A DNA stretch of 62,855 nt from Bacteroidales bacterium. GTDB taxonomy: Bacteria > Bacteroidota > Bacteroidia > Bacteroidales > GCA-2748055. Under the pieces are notes generated by a model. That model had not been told where the DNA came from and searched no databases. It saw nothing but the letters and a program-made list of their open reading frames with translations. Shown here in pieces: positions 1-8,020 of this stretch (position 1 is the stretch's first letter; each line of letters opens with the position of its first letter). The position numbers and the translations under genes are program-made. The stretch spans positions 1-62,855 of the forward strand of contig JAFGWU010000018.1 of NCBI GenBank assembly GCA_016936975.1, written 5' to 3'.

Positions 1-42
1 AACCGTGAACCGGGAACCCTGAACCGTGAACCGGGAACCTTC
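1..42. repeat. Two tandem copies of a 21-bp unit
   Basis: Positions 1-21 and 22-42 are nearly identical copies of a unit rich in AACCG and GGGAACC. Similar GGAACCGGGAACC strings occur in intergenic DNA near 25683 and 28080, so this is a low-complexity intergenic repeat. It sits directly after the end of the minus-strand gene that stops at 42. Confidence 0.7.
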
Positions 43-359
43 TACCCGTTAAACCCACCCAGGCGGGTGTAGCTCTCCTGGGCGTTGATGTAGTAAGCCT
101 TGTATTTTATGTAGTGGTTCCCCTTCTTGTACTCCCAGTGTACATTCTTGGCCCTGTATATCTTCCCGATGCAGGCCTCGAAAATTAATGTGTAGTTTAT
201 CCCGGTTACCCGCTCCGCTTCCAGGATGCTTTTGAATTCAACACTCCGGTCGGCAAAATGACCGATTACGGGAAGATGATACTTCTTCTGTGACCGTTTT
301 TTAATGGCCCCTTTATTGACGATGGGAAATTTCCGGATTTCGGCTGGTTTCTGAGACAT
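42..359 (-). CDS. Small basic protein with a NUMOD1-like segment
   Basis: A 105-residue protein with a lysine-rich N terminus. The central part, about residues 33-80, contains an FKSILEAERVTGINYTLI-type helix-turn-helix followed by a short IGKIYRAKNVHWEY strand. This resembles NUMOD1-like modules that accompany homing endonucleases and phage nucleases, where they bind DNA. No nuclease domain is present in the protein or next to it. There is no signal peptide or membrane segment. The role is unknown; a DNA-binding function is an inference from the fold-like pattern only. Nothing upstream (360-561) matches a clear TAnnTTTG promoter box. Confidence 0.55.
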   Translation of the reverse strand: MSQKPAEIRKFPIVNKGAIKKRSQKKYHLPVIGHFADRSVEFKSILEAERVTGINYTLIFEACIGKIYRAKNVHWEYKKGNHYIKYKAYYINAQESYTRLGGFNG

Positions 360-561
360 GGGAAATTTGTTTACATGTAATACGAAAAAGCGAACAATTT
401 GTTGTACTCAGGTAAAAATAAGAAAAAATTAAATATCATGAATGGGGAAAATTATTAACAGCCGGTTCCCATCCTGAAAAGGTTTTTTATTTGTCGGAAT
501 TCTCATTATCTTTCCCCTCCGGGTTGAGGGACGAAATTGTTTTATTTTAAGCAGGAGAGCC

Positions 562-1083
562 ATGAAAACCTTAATTGCCTATTCATCCACACTGGGTTGC
601 ACAGAACAATGTGCATCAAGAATGAAGGGAGAACTGGGAGAAGATGTGGAGATGATCCGGATTTCCAGGAGGAAAAAATATGACCTTGATAAGTATGAGA
701 CAATCATTATCGGGGGCTCCATTCATGATGGCCTGATCCAGCACTCGGTAAGGCACTTTTGCGATATTTACCTGGATGAATTGCTGAAGAAACATATCGG
801 CCTTTTTGTCTGCTGCATCGATCCGGACATGGATGAAAAGGAGCTAATACGAAACGCCTTTCCCGGAAAACTGGTTGAACATGCCCTTGCAAGCGGTTAT
901 TTTGGAGGGGAGTTGAACTTTCGCAAAATGAATCTCCTTCAGAAGATTATGACCCGTAAAGCAGCCCGTCTGCAGAGAGAACCTGAAATTGACTTCGAAA
1001 AAATACTGCTTTTTGCCGGGCAGATGCAGAACCTGAACTCCAGAAGCAACCGGTACCACCCACAGGGCCTGTTAAATATCTGA
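562..1083 (+). CDS. Flavodoxin-domain protein (HemG-like)
   Basis: A 173-residue soluble protein. The N terminus, KTLIAYSSTLGCTEQCA, is a flavodoxin-type FMN phosphate-binding loop after the first beta strand, and IIIGGSIHDG at about residues 49-58 is the second FMN-contacting loop. Family members include menaquinone-dependent protoporphyrinogen oxidase HemG and other electron-transfer flavodoxins of the same short length. The C terminus lacks features that would settle the substrate. It is monocistronic and converges on dapF, with a hairpin and T-run in between. The family call is solid; the exact reaction is not. Confidence 0.7.
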   Translation: MKTLIAYSSTLGCTEQCASRMKGELGEDVEMIRISRRKKYDLDKYETIIIGGSIHDGLIQHSVRHFCDIYLDELLKKHIGLFVCCIDPDMDEKELIRNAFPGKLVEHALASGYFGGELNFRKMNLLQKIMTRKAARLQREPEIDFEKILLFAGQMQNLNSRSNRYHPQGLLNI

Positions 1084-1109
1084 GTGGTTCTGAACAACTG
1101 AAGCGCCGG

Positions 1110-1146
1110 AGAGGGTATGGATTGATCGCACCCTCTGCTTTTTCTT
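1110..1146 (+). terminator. Probable terminator after the flavodoxin gene
   Basis: AGAGGGT (1110-1116) and ACCCTCT (1130-1136) are inverted repeats around a 13-nt loop, followed by GCTTTTTCTTT. It lies 26 nt beyond the stop codon and before the convergent dapF end. Confidence 0.5.
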
Positions 1147-1178
1147 TCCCGGTGGCAGGTATTCCCTTTGTGATAGGT

Positions 1179-1979
1179 TCAGAATTTGCTCCGTTTTAAG
1201 GTTCCGTCAAAGACATGTGCCACCGGACCGGTAAGGAATATATCGGTAAAAATTTTTTCAGACCCGGCTCTGAAGGATACTTCCAGCTCCCCGCCCCGTG
1301 TGATGATAAGGTAATCCGTTTCCTTTGATTTATTATGGAGGTAAGAAGAGATCGCCGAGGCGGTCACACCCGTTCCGCAGGACAGTGTCTCATCTTCAAC
1401 GCCTCTTTCAAACGTTCTGACCCTGACCCGGTTTGTTCCCTGCACCGTCTCGGCAAAATTAACATTCACTCCGCCGGGTTTGAACCGCTCCTCGGACCTT
1501 ATCTGCCGGCCCCGGGCGTATACCGGGATGGCGTCAATCTGCTCAACGAATTTTACAAAATGGGGAGAACCGGTATCCACAAAATAGCCATCCTCCAGGA
1601 CCCTTACATCGTTAACGTCATTCAGTTTTAACCGGATTCGTTGATCCGGCAGGATGGAAGCTTCATGAATCCCGTCAATACTTTCAAATACTGTATCCCC
1701 GGAAATAATACCCAGGTCGTGTGCGAAGGCCGCGATACATCTTCCGCCGTTACCGCACATGGTTGCCTCGTTTCCGTCCGCATTGAAATATCGCATCCTG
1801 AAGTCCGGGCCGGCATCGCTCTTCATCAAAAGAATCAATCCGTCCGCTCCTATTCCAAACCGCCTGTGGCATAATATCCGTATGGTTTCACCATTCAGAA
1901 ACGACAGGTCCCTGTCTCTGCCGTCAACCATAATGAAATCATTACCGGTTCCGTGGTATTTTGAAAAATCGAGATGCAT
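1179..1979 (-). CDS. dapF: Diaminopimelate epimerase
   Basis: DapF interconverts LL- and meso-diaminopimelate, the last step before lysine and the source of the peptidoglycan cross-linking residue; it acts in the cytoplasm. Both catalytic cysteines are visible, in ATMCGNGGRC and in ETLSCGTGVTAS. The conserved N-terminal FSKYHGTGNDF motif is present. An upstream in-frame ATG at 2015 exists, but the one at 1979 places the conserved motif right at the N terminus and gives the usual length (266 residues), so it is preferred. The gene stands alone, divergent from the DegP-like protease gene. Confidence 0.93.
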   Translation of the reverse strand: MHLDFSKYHGTGNDFIMVDGRDRDLSFLNGETIRILCHRRFGIGADGLILLMKSDAGPDFRMRYFNADGNEATMCGNGGRCIAAFAHDLGIISGDTVFESIDGIHEASILPDQRIRLKLNDVNDVRVLEDGYFVDTGSPHFVKFVEQIDAIPVYARGRQIRSEERFKPGGVNVNFAETVQGTNRVRVRTFERGVEDETLSCGTGVTASAISSYLHNKSKETDYLIITRGGELEVSFRAGSEKIFTDIFLTGPVAHVFDGTLKRSKF

Positions 1980-2157
1980 TGGCTGGTCCTGGTTAAAAAA
2001 AGTTAAATCTGCCATCCCCGGGCGGCGGAAATTAATAATTGCCTCTTCCGGCCTTCCCGGGGCATGAAATTTGATTATACGAATTTAAACAAAAAGATTA
2101 TAATGAATACGTGCGTTAAATATCTTTGATTTCGCATCGGAAAAATGATTTTTACTG

Positions 2158-2165
2158 TAATTTTG
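2158..2165 (+). promoter_or_regulatory. -7 box candidate(s) for the DegP-like gene
   Basis: TAATTTTG at 2158-2165 and TATCTTTG at 2121-2128 both match the Bacteroidota -7 consensus TAnnTTTG exactly. No good TTTG -33 element lies at the usual distance from either. They are the main signals in the 303-bp stretch 1980-2282, which holds no gene. The 5' leader would be about 110 nt from the nearer box. Confidence 0.45.
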
Positions 2166-2282
2166 CACCACCTTCAGACAGAATGCCGGAACAAATTTGC
2201 GAATTTCCTGTTTATCAATTGTGCTGGCTGAGATATATTCAGAAGAGAATGCATATCATATAACAAATCAAAATTCAGAAGG

Positions 2283-3719
2283 ATGAAAATTAAGTACGTT
2301 TTGGGTAGCCTGGTCATTGCCGTAGCAGGAGCATTGGCTGCATTGGTGATCTACACGCGTTTTTTTCAAAAGGAACCGAAGGTGGTGGAGGTTCCCTCCA
2401 TGCCTGCAGCCCGTTATGCAAATCTGCCGGCACCGGAAGGAGGGCAGAATCTGGATTTTACAGTTGCGGTTGAAAAATCCATCCATGCTGTGGTTCATGT
2501 GAAAACCAAGGTGTTCAGGGAGTATCCTGCAAATCCGCTCTACGAATTTTTCTTCGGTACCCCTTATGATTCGGAGCCAACGCCGATTCTGGGCTTTGGA
2601 AGCGGGGTGATTATCACAAAGGATGGTTATATTGTTACAAACAATCATGTGATTGATGGGTCCGATGAAATCATGGTGGCCCTTAATGATAAGAGGGAAA
2701 TTGAAGCCAAACTGATCGGGACCGACCCGACAACCGACCTGGCCCTTTTAAAAATTGATGCCGAAGGTCTCTCCTTCCTGGATTTCGGCAATTCCGACGC
2801 GTTACGGCTCGGGGAATGGGTCCTTGCGATCGGGAATCCGTATAACCTGACCTCTACCGTTACTGCGGGGATCGTCAGTGCAAAAGCGCGTAACATCAAT
2901 ATTCTCAGGGGGGATCTCAGTATTGAATCCTTCATACAGACAGATGCGGCCGTTAACCCGGGAAACAGCGGTGGAGCCCTTGTCAACACGGACGGAAAGC
3001 TGGTTGGAATCAATACGGCGATTGCATCCCGGACAGGGGCCTATACGGGCTACTCCTTTGCCATTCCTGTTAGCATTGTCAGCAAGGTTGTGGAGGACCT
3101 GCTTGAATTTGGAGCCGTGCAGCGGGCGATCCTCGGAGTCACGATTCAGGATGTGAATTCGGAGCTGGCAAAGGAACTCGATATCACGGAACTGGAAGGC
3201 GTTTATGTGAACGGACTGCAGGAAGGGGGTGCGGCAAAGAGTGCAGGAATCAAGGCGGGAGATATAATTGTTGCCATAAATGATGTTCGTGTCAACAGTG
3301 TATCTGAATTGCAGGAACAGATTTCCCGGTACCGGCCGAATGATAAGGTGCGTGTGCTCCTTAAACGGGATGATAATAAGTTGAGGCAATTTGATGTCGT
3401 CCTGAGAAATACCTCCGGAAGTACGGAAATTGTGAGGCAGGACGATATGGTTTCTCTTCTGGGAGCCGGTTTCGGACCGGTTTCGGACCGGGAGAAAAGG
3501 ATGCTTGGAATCACAAACGGTGTAAAAGTAACCTCCGTTCAATCGGGAAAATTTATGAAAGTTGGGATAAGAGAAGGATTTATCGTAACTTTTGTAAACA
3601 AAAAACCGGTTAACAGCGTTAAAGATATTACTGATATTTTAAAGGATGCCGAGGGCGGGGTCATTATAGAGGGCGTTTACGAAGATGGTTCAAGGTCCTA
3701 TTACGCTTTCGGAATGTAA
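2283..3719 (+). CDS. DegP/HtrA-family periplasmic serine protease
   Basis: A 478-residue envelope quality-control protease/chaperone. Residues 5-28 form a hydrophobic signal or anchor segment. The catalytic triad is visible: His122 in TNNHVIDG, Asp152 in TTDLALLKID and Ser229 in NPGNSGGAL. Two PDZ regions follow: the first at about residues 280-370 (LEGVYVNGLQEGGAAKSAGI), the second at the C terminus and more divergent (GVKVTSVQSGKFMKVGI). Length and domain order are typical of Do/DegQ proteins of Bacteroidota. It is a single gene, followed by a hairpin and then rpoD. Confident for the family; degP versus degQ cannot be decided. Confidence 0.93.
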   Translation: MKIKYVLGSLVIAVAGALAALVIYTRFFQKEPKVVEVPSMPAARYANLPAPEGGQNLDFTVAVEKSIHAVVHVKTKVFREYPANPLYEFFFGTPYDSEPTPILGFGSGVIITKDGYIVTNNHVIDGSDEIMVALNDKREIEAKLIGTDPTTDLALLKIDAEGLSFLDFGNSDALRLGEWVLAIGNPYNLTSTVTAGIVSAKARNINILRGDLSIESFIQTDAAVNPGNSGGALVNTDGKLVGINTAIASRTGAYTGYSFAIPVSIVSKVVEDLLEFGAVQRAILGVTIQDVNSELAKELDITELEGVYVNGLQEGGAAKSAGIKAGDIIVAINDVRVNSVSELQEQISRYRPNDKVRVLLKRDDNKLRQFDVVLRNTSGSTEIVRQDDMVSLLGAGFGPVSDREKRMLGITNGVKVTSVQSGKFMKVGIREGFIVTFVNKKPVNSVKDITDILKDAEGGVIIEGVYEDGSRSYYAFGM

Positions 3720-3791
3720 ATAATGCCCGATTGAAATATTACATTGCTTTCTCGCGTTTAAATTTCAAGGTAGTATGAAAGGCTGACGGAT

Positions 3792-3831
3792 ACTGTGGCC
3801 GATCAATGGCACAGTTCACCCTGTTTTTTTT
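3792..3831 (+). terminator. Possible terminator after the DegP-like gene
   Basis: ACTGTG (3792-3797) pairs with CACAGT (3810-3815), and an eight-to-nine T run lies at 3823-3831. The T-run is 7 nt from the stem, so this is a weak candidate. Confidence 0.35.
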
Positions 3832-3861
3832 GCATAAATGCATAGTTTATGCTAATTTAAA

Positions 3862-3892
3862 TTGATTATAAATAAATTACCACCTAAATTTG
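3862..3892 (+). promoter_or_regulatory. rpoD promoter
   Basis: TTG at 3862-3864, a 20-bp spacer, and TAAATTTG at 3885-3892 match the Bacteroidota -33/-7 consensus. Transcription would start near 3897, giving a leader of about 27 nt. Confidence 0.7.
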
Positions 3893-3911
3893 CAGTTTAA
3901 TTTTTGATTTT

Positions 3912-3918
3912 GAGGAGG
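3912..3918 (+). promoter_or_regulatory. Strong Shine-Dalgarno site of rpoD
   Basis: A GAGGAGG string precedes the ATG at 3924 with normal spacing. Most other genes here have A/T-rich leaders without such a site. Confidence 0.65.
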
Positions 3919-3923
3919 ATTAA

Positions 3924-4784
3924 ATGAGACAGTTAAAGATCACAAAATCTATTACCAACAGGGAGAGTGCTTCATTAGACAAGTACTTACAGGAAATTGG
4001 TAAGGAAGAGCTGATTACAGTAGAGGAAGAGGTTGAATTGGCTCAGCGGATCAAGAAGGGTGATCGCGCAGCTCTTGAGAAACTTACAAGAGCCAATCTC
4101 CGGTTTGTGGTTTCTGTTGCCAAGCAGTATCAAAATCAGGGTTTAAGCCTTCCGGACCTTATTAATGAAGGAAACCTTGGATTGATAAAAGCGGCAGAGA
4201 AATTTGATGAAACAAGAGGCTTTAAGTTTATCTCCTATGCCGTTTGGTGGATCCGCCAGTCGATCCTCCAGGCACTGGCAGAACAGTCAAGAATCGTGCG
4301 CCTTCCGTTGAACCAGGTCGGTTCGCTTAACAAAATAAACAAGGCGTTTTCGAAATTTGAACAGGAATATGAACGCACCCCGACTCCGGAAGAGCTGGCT
4401 GAAGCACTTGAATTACCCAGGGAGAAGGTATCCGATACCCTGCGTGTGTCCGGCCGCCATGTGTCAGTGGATGCCCCTTTCGTCGACGGTGAGGACAACA
4501 GTCTTCTCGATGTGCTGATCAACAATGATTCCCCCAATGCAGATAATACACTGATCAACGAGTCCCTTTCACGGGAAGTTGACAGGGCATTGTCGACCCT
4601 CACTGAGAGAGAACGGGACATCATCAGATTTTTCTTTGGAATCAGCTGCCAGGAGATGACCCTGGAGGAGATTGGAGAAAAATTCGGCCTCACCCGGGAA
4701 CGGGTAAGACAGATTAAGGAAAAAGCCATCCGAAGGCTCCGGCACACTTCGAGAAGCAAATTGCTTAAAACCTATCTGGGTTAA
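3924..4784 (+). CDS. rpoD: RNA polymerase primary sigma factor (short RpoD/SigA type)
   Basis: A 286-residue group 1 sigma-70. Region 1.2 ([16 protein letters not shown]) starts near residue 17, region 2 with [14 protein letters not shown] recognises the -7 element, and region 4 carries the [17 protein letters not shown] helix-turn-helix near the C terminus. The protein lacks region 1.1, as is usual for the Bacteroidota housekeeping sigma factor. The start is well supported: GAGGAGG lies seven bases upstream, a strong Shine-Dalgarno match in a window where such sites are rare. It is followed by a strong hairpin shared with the end of uvrB. Confidence 0.95.
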   Translation: MRQLKITKSITNRESASLDKYLQEIGKEELITVEEEVELAQRIKKGDRAALEKLTRANLRFVVSVAKQYQNQGLSLPDLINEGNLGLIKAAEKFDETRGFKFISYAVWWIRQSILQALAEQSRIVRLPLNQVGSLNKINKAFSKFEQEYERTPTPEELAEALELPREKVSDTLRVSGRHVSVDAPFVDGEDNSLLDVLINNDSPNADNTLINESLSREVDRALSTLTERERDIIRFFFGISCQEMTLEEIGEKFGLTRERVRQIKEKAIRRLRHTSRSKLLKTYLG

Positions 4785-4805
4785 AATATTAGTGTAATCG
4801 TGATT

Positions 4806-4835
4806 CGGGGCCGCTAGTCAGCGGCCCCGTCTTTT
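4806..4835. terminator. Terminator between convergent rpoD and uvrB
   Basis: CGGGGCCGCT (4806-4815) and AGCGGCCCCG (4820-4829) form a perfect 10-bp stem with an AGTC loop, followed by TCTTTTT on the plus strand. The uvrB stop codon (4814-4816) lies inside the stem and loop. It clearly serves rpoD; a role for uvrB is less clear because the minus side has no U-tract. Confidence 0.8.
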
Positions 4836-6850
4836 TCTGCCTTTTCCATGAGCAGGGTCCGGTAGGAGATCATTTCATCCCTGAAGCGTGCGGCCTCGAT
4901 AAAGTCCAGTTCTGCTGCCGCTTTTTCCATCGATTTCCGGGCATTCTCCATGGCTTTTTCCAGGGCCTCCCTGTTCATGTACCGTACCAGGGGATCGGCT
5001 GCAATGCCTGTCTTAACCGGTCCGGCATAGGCTTTCATGCGCTCCGTCAGCTCTCTGTTTTGCTCAAACAGCGAAAAGGTGGTTTTAATGATCTGACGGG
5101 GCGTAATATTATTTTCCTCGTTGAATTTAAGCTGTTTCTCACGCCGGCGGTTGGTTTCTTCAATGGTCCGGCGCATCGAATGGGTTATATTATCCGCATA
5201 CATGATCACCTTCCCATTCAGATGGCGCGCAGCACGTCCCGCTGTCTGGGTCAGCGATCTCTCTGAGCGCAGAAAACCCTCCTTGTCTGCATCAAGGATG
5301 GCGACAAGGGACACTTCCGGAAGGTCCAGCCCTTCCCGGAGAAGGTTTACCCCCACCAGCACATCAAAATCACCCTTCCGCAGGGCATCCAGGATCTCAA
5401 CCCGCTCGAGTGTATCGATGTCCGAATGGATATAGCGGGTTTTGATTTTCAGCCGGACCAGGTAGTTTGAGAGCTCTTCGGCCATCCGCTTCGTAAGGGT
5501 GGTAACCAGAATACGCTCCCGCTTTTTGACCCGTTCAGAAATTTCGCCCAGCAGATGATCAATCTGGTTCAGACTGGACCGGACCTCGATAACCGGATCA
5601 AGCAACCCGGTAGGCCGCACAACCTGTTCGACGATAACCCCTCCGGATTTCTCCAGCTCGTAATCTGCAGGCGTGGCACTGACAAAGAGGGTTTGCCCGA
5701 TCAATCCCTCAAATTCATTGAATTTCAGGGGCCGGTTATCTACCGCTGCGGGTAACCGGAATCCATAATTCACCAGGTTGCTTTTCCTGGAATAATCACC
5801 GCCGTACATGGCATGTATCTGGGGAATGGTGGCATGACTCTCATCAATGACCGTAATAAAATCTTCGGGAAAATAATCGAGCAGACAGAAGGGCCGGGTT
5901 CCGGGTGCCCTTCCGTCAAAATACCTTGAATAGTTCTCAATACCCTGACAATAGCCCAGTTCCCTGATCATCTCCAGATCATAATTGACCCTTTCCTCAA
6001 TGCGCTTGGCTTCGATGATCTTACCTGCATTTTTGAAAAACTCAATCTGCCTGAACAGGTCGTTCTCAATCTCCTCAAGGGCTGTTTTTATTCTCGATTT
6101 GGGCGTCACAAATATGTTGGCCGGAAAAACAACGGCCTCCTCCAGCTTTTTCAGGATGTGCCCGCCGATCGGGTCAAAGGTGCTGATGGTTTCAATTTCG
6201 TCCCCCCAGAATTCGAACCGGTATCCTGTATCCGCATAGGCAAGGTGCACATCCACGGTGTCACCCCGCACCCTGAAGGTCCCCGGTTTGAATTCAATTT
6301 CATTTCGGGCATACAGGCTGTCCACCAGCTTCCTCAGGAAAACATTCCTGCTGAGGATCTCTCCTGTCCGGATTCGAATGACGGACCGGTGAAAATCCTC
6401 CGGGTTCCCTATGCCGTAAAGACACGATACGGAAGAGACCACAATGACATCCCTTCTTCCCGACAGAAGGGCGGAAGTGGTACTGAGCCTGAGCTTCTCT
6501 ATCTCTTCATTGATGGATAGATCCTTTTCAATGTAAGTATCCGTGACCGGGATGTATGCTTCAGGCTGGTAGTAGTCGTAATAGCTTACAAAATACTCGA
6601 CGGCATTTTCAGGAAAAAACTGTTTGAACTCACTGTAAAGCTGGGCGGCAAGTGTTTTATTATGACTGAGGACCAGGACCGGACGGTTGAGATCATTAAT
6701 GACATTGGCTACGGTAAAGGTCTTGCCCGAACCGGTTACGCCCAGAAGGGTCTGAAACCGCTCGCCGAGACTGAATCCGTCGATGAGTTGCCGGATGGCT
6801 TCGGGTTGGTCGCCGGTCGGCTTATAATCTGAAACAAGATTGAAATTCAT
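4814..6850 (-). CDS. uvrB: Excinuclease ABC subunit B
   Basis: UvrB is the DNA damage-verifying helicase-like subunit of UvrABC nucleotide excision repair. Visible motifs are the YKPTGDQPEAI N terminus, Walker A GVTGSGKTFT, the YYDYYQPEAY beta-hairpin that clamps DNA, DESHAT, and helicase motif TAGRAARHLNGKV. The C-terminal UVR domain (about residues 640-675, ELDFIEAARFRDEM) that binds UvrC is present. A longer frame reaches 6919, but the ATG at 6850 gives the normal N terminus (678 residues) and lies directly beside the upstream gene's stop at 6852, so the two genes are probably cotranscribed. Confidence 0.95.
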   Translation of the reverse strand: MNFNLVSDYKPTGDQPEAIRQLIDGFSLGERFQTLLGVTGSGKTFTVANVINDLNRPVLVLSHNKTLAAQLYSEFKQFFPENAVEYFVSYYDYYQPEAYIPVTDTYIEKDLSINEEIEKLRLSTTSALLSGRRDVIVVSSVSCLYGIGNPEDFHRSVIRIRTGEILSRNVFLRKLVDSLYARNEIEFKPGTFRVRGDTVDVHLAYADTGYRFEFWGDEIETISTFDPIGGHILKKLEEAVVFPANIFVTPKSRIKTALEEIENDLFRQIEFFKNAGKIIEAKRIEERVNYDLEMIRELGYCQGIENYSRYFDGRAPGTRPFCLLDYFPEDFITVIDESHATIPQIHAMYGGDYSRKSNLVNYGFRLPAAVDNRPLKFNEFEGLIGQTLFVSATPADYELEKSGGVIVEQVVRPTGLLDPVIEVRSSLNQIDHLLGEISERVKKRERILVTTLTKRMAEELSNYLVRLKIKTRYIHSDIDTLERVEILDALRKGDFDVLVGVNLLREGLDLPEVSLVAILDADKEGFLRSERSLTQTAGRAARHLNGKVIMYADNITHSMRRTIEETNRRREKQLKFNEENNITPRQIIKTTFSLFEQNRELTERMKAYAGPVKTGIAADPLVRYMNREALEKAMENARKSMEKAAAELDFIEAARFRDEMISYRTLLMEKAEKDGAAD

Positions 6851-6851
6851 G

Positions 6852-7880
6852 CTAATAGTAAAACACGGCATACACCGGGAGGTGATCACCGGGGCCCCCA
6901 TAGTAGTTCGGACCACCATAGGTGCCGTTCGGCAATTTCAACCCGTACGATTCGTTTTCGTACAGCATCCATTCCTCCATCAGGATTTTTCCGGAATCGA
7001 AACCGGCAGAGAGGCCTCTCTCCTGGTTAAGCAGGTTGTAGGAGACGATGATCTGGTCAAGCATGTTCCACTCACCCCTGTAGTTGTATGATCCCATGTT
7101 TCCGGTATTATGCAGATCATAGAAGAGGTTGTAATGATCCCCTATCCCATAGTTCTTCCTTTTATTGGATGCATGCAGGACATCCATGATGCTTTTATTG
7201 GTCGGCTCGTCATTGAAATCGCCCATGATGATCACCTTGTATCCCGACGCACCCGACAGGAGGAGATCGAGCTGCCGACGCAGGGTTATGGCGCTGACCA
7301 TTCGCTGGCGCTCCGTTTGTTCGGCTCCCCCGCTGCGAGATTTCCAGTGGTTCACGAACACATGAAGGGTGGATCCATCCGGCAGCGTTCCACTGACATG
7401 CAGAATGTCCCGGTAAACATTGCCGGTATCAATGGGATCAACAATGGGCACATATCTGTGCGATTTATATTTGAAGAATTCCTCCCTGTAGAGCAGAGCG
7501 CATTCAATGCCCCTGGGGTATGCATTATCTTCGTGAACAATTCGATAATCCACCCGGTTTAATCCCCGCACTGAGACCAGATCCTCGAGAACCCCGAGGT
7601 TCTCCACTTCCGATAATCCAATCAGAGCAGGAAGCTCCTTTTCGGGAAGCGACAAAATGACCCGCCCGATATCAGTCAATTTCTTTTCATACCGCTCGGG
7701 GGTCCATTTTTTTTCTCCTGCAGGCGTAAACTCATCATCATCCACATCCGGTGCATCGATGGTATCAAACAAGTTTTCAACATTATATGAAAGAACAACA
7801 AAAGGTGTTTTCTTTTTCTGTGCATCAGCTGTAAAAGAGACCAGTACAATAAAAGCGAGCATTAAAGCATAAGGATTCAT
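6852..7880 (-). CDS. Secreted endonuclease/exonuclease/phosphatase-family protein
   Basis: A 342-residue protein with a signal peptide ending near ADAQ (residue 20). It has the EEP fold signatures: LSYNVENLFD near the start, LIGLSEVEN (metal-binding Glu), HVFVNHWKSR, IIMGDFNDEPTN and a C-terminal GDHLPVYAVF with the catalytic Asp-His pair. Family members cleave DNA, RNA or phosphoesters. The signal peptide implies action outside the cytoplasm, so scavenging of extracellular nucleic acid or phosphate is likelier than DNA repair, despite lying immediately upstream of uvrB. Confidence 0.85.
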   Translation of the reverse strand: MNPYALMLAFIVLVSFTADAQKKKTPFVVLSYNVENLFDTIDAPDVDDDEFTPAGEKKWTPERYEKKLTDIGRVILSLPEKELPALIGLSEVENLGVLEDLVSVRGLNRVDYRIVHEDNAYPRGIECALLYREEFFKYKSHRYVPIVDPIDTGNVYRDILHVSGTLPDGSTLHVFVNHWKSRSGGAEQTERQRMVSAITLRRQLDLLLSGASGYKVIIMGDFNDEPTNKSIMDVLHASNKRKNYGIGDHYNLFYDLHNTGNMGSYNYRGEWNMLDQIIVSYNLLNQERGLSAGFDSGKILMEEWMLYENESYGLKLPNGTYGGPNYYGGPGDHLPVYAVFYY

Positions 7881-7903
7881 GGGCGTATGTTTTGACTCAT
7901 CTG

Positions 7904-7911
7904 CAAAGATA
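7904..7911 (-). promoter_or_regulatory. -7 box of the endonuclease-uvrB transcript
   Basis: The minus strand reads TATCTTTG here, an exact TAnnTTTG match, 23 nt before the ATG at 7880. No convincing -33 element was seen. Confidence 0.5.
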
Positions 7912-8020
7912 TCAAATCAATAAAAATTGAATTGATATAAAAAAGAAATTAATTTTAATATCCCTTAAAGAAAAACCGCAATATGAATAATTACTTTGGT
8001 ATTTATCCCTAATTTTCGTC

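Noticed and set aside
2802-3542. Long minus-strand frame inside the DegP-like gene
   Set aside because: It is the complement of a protease with an intact catalytic triad and shows no domain of its own.
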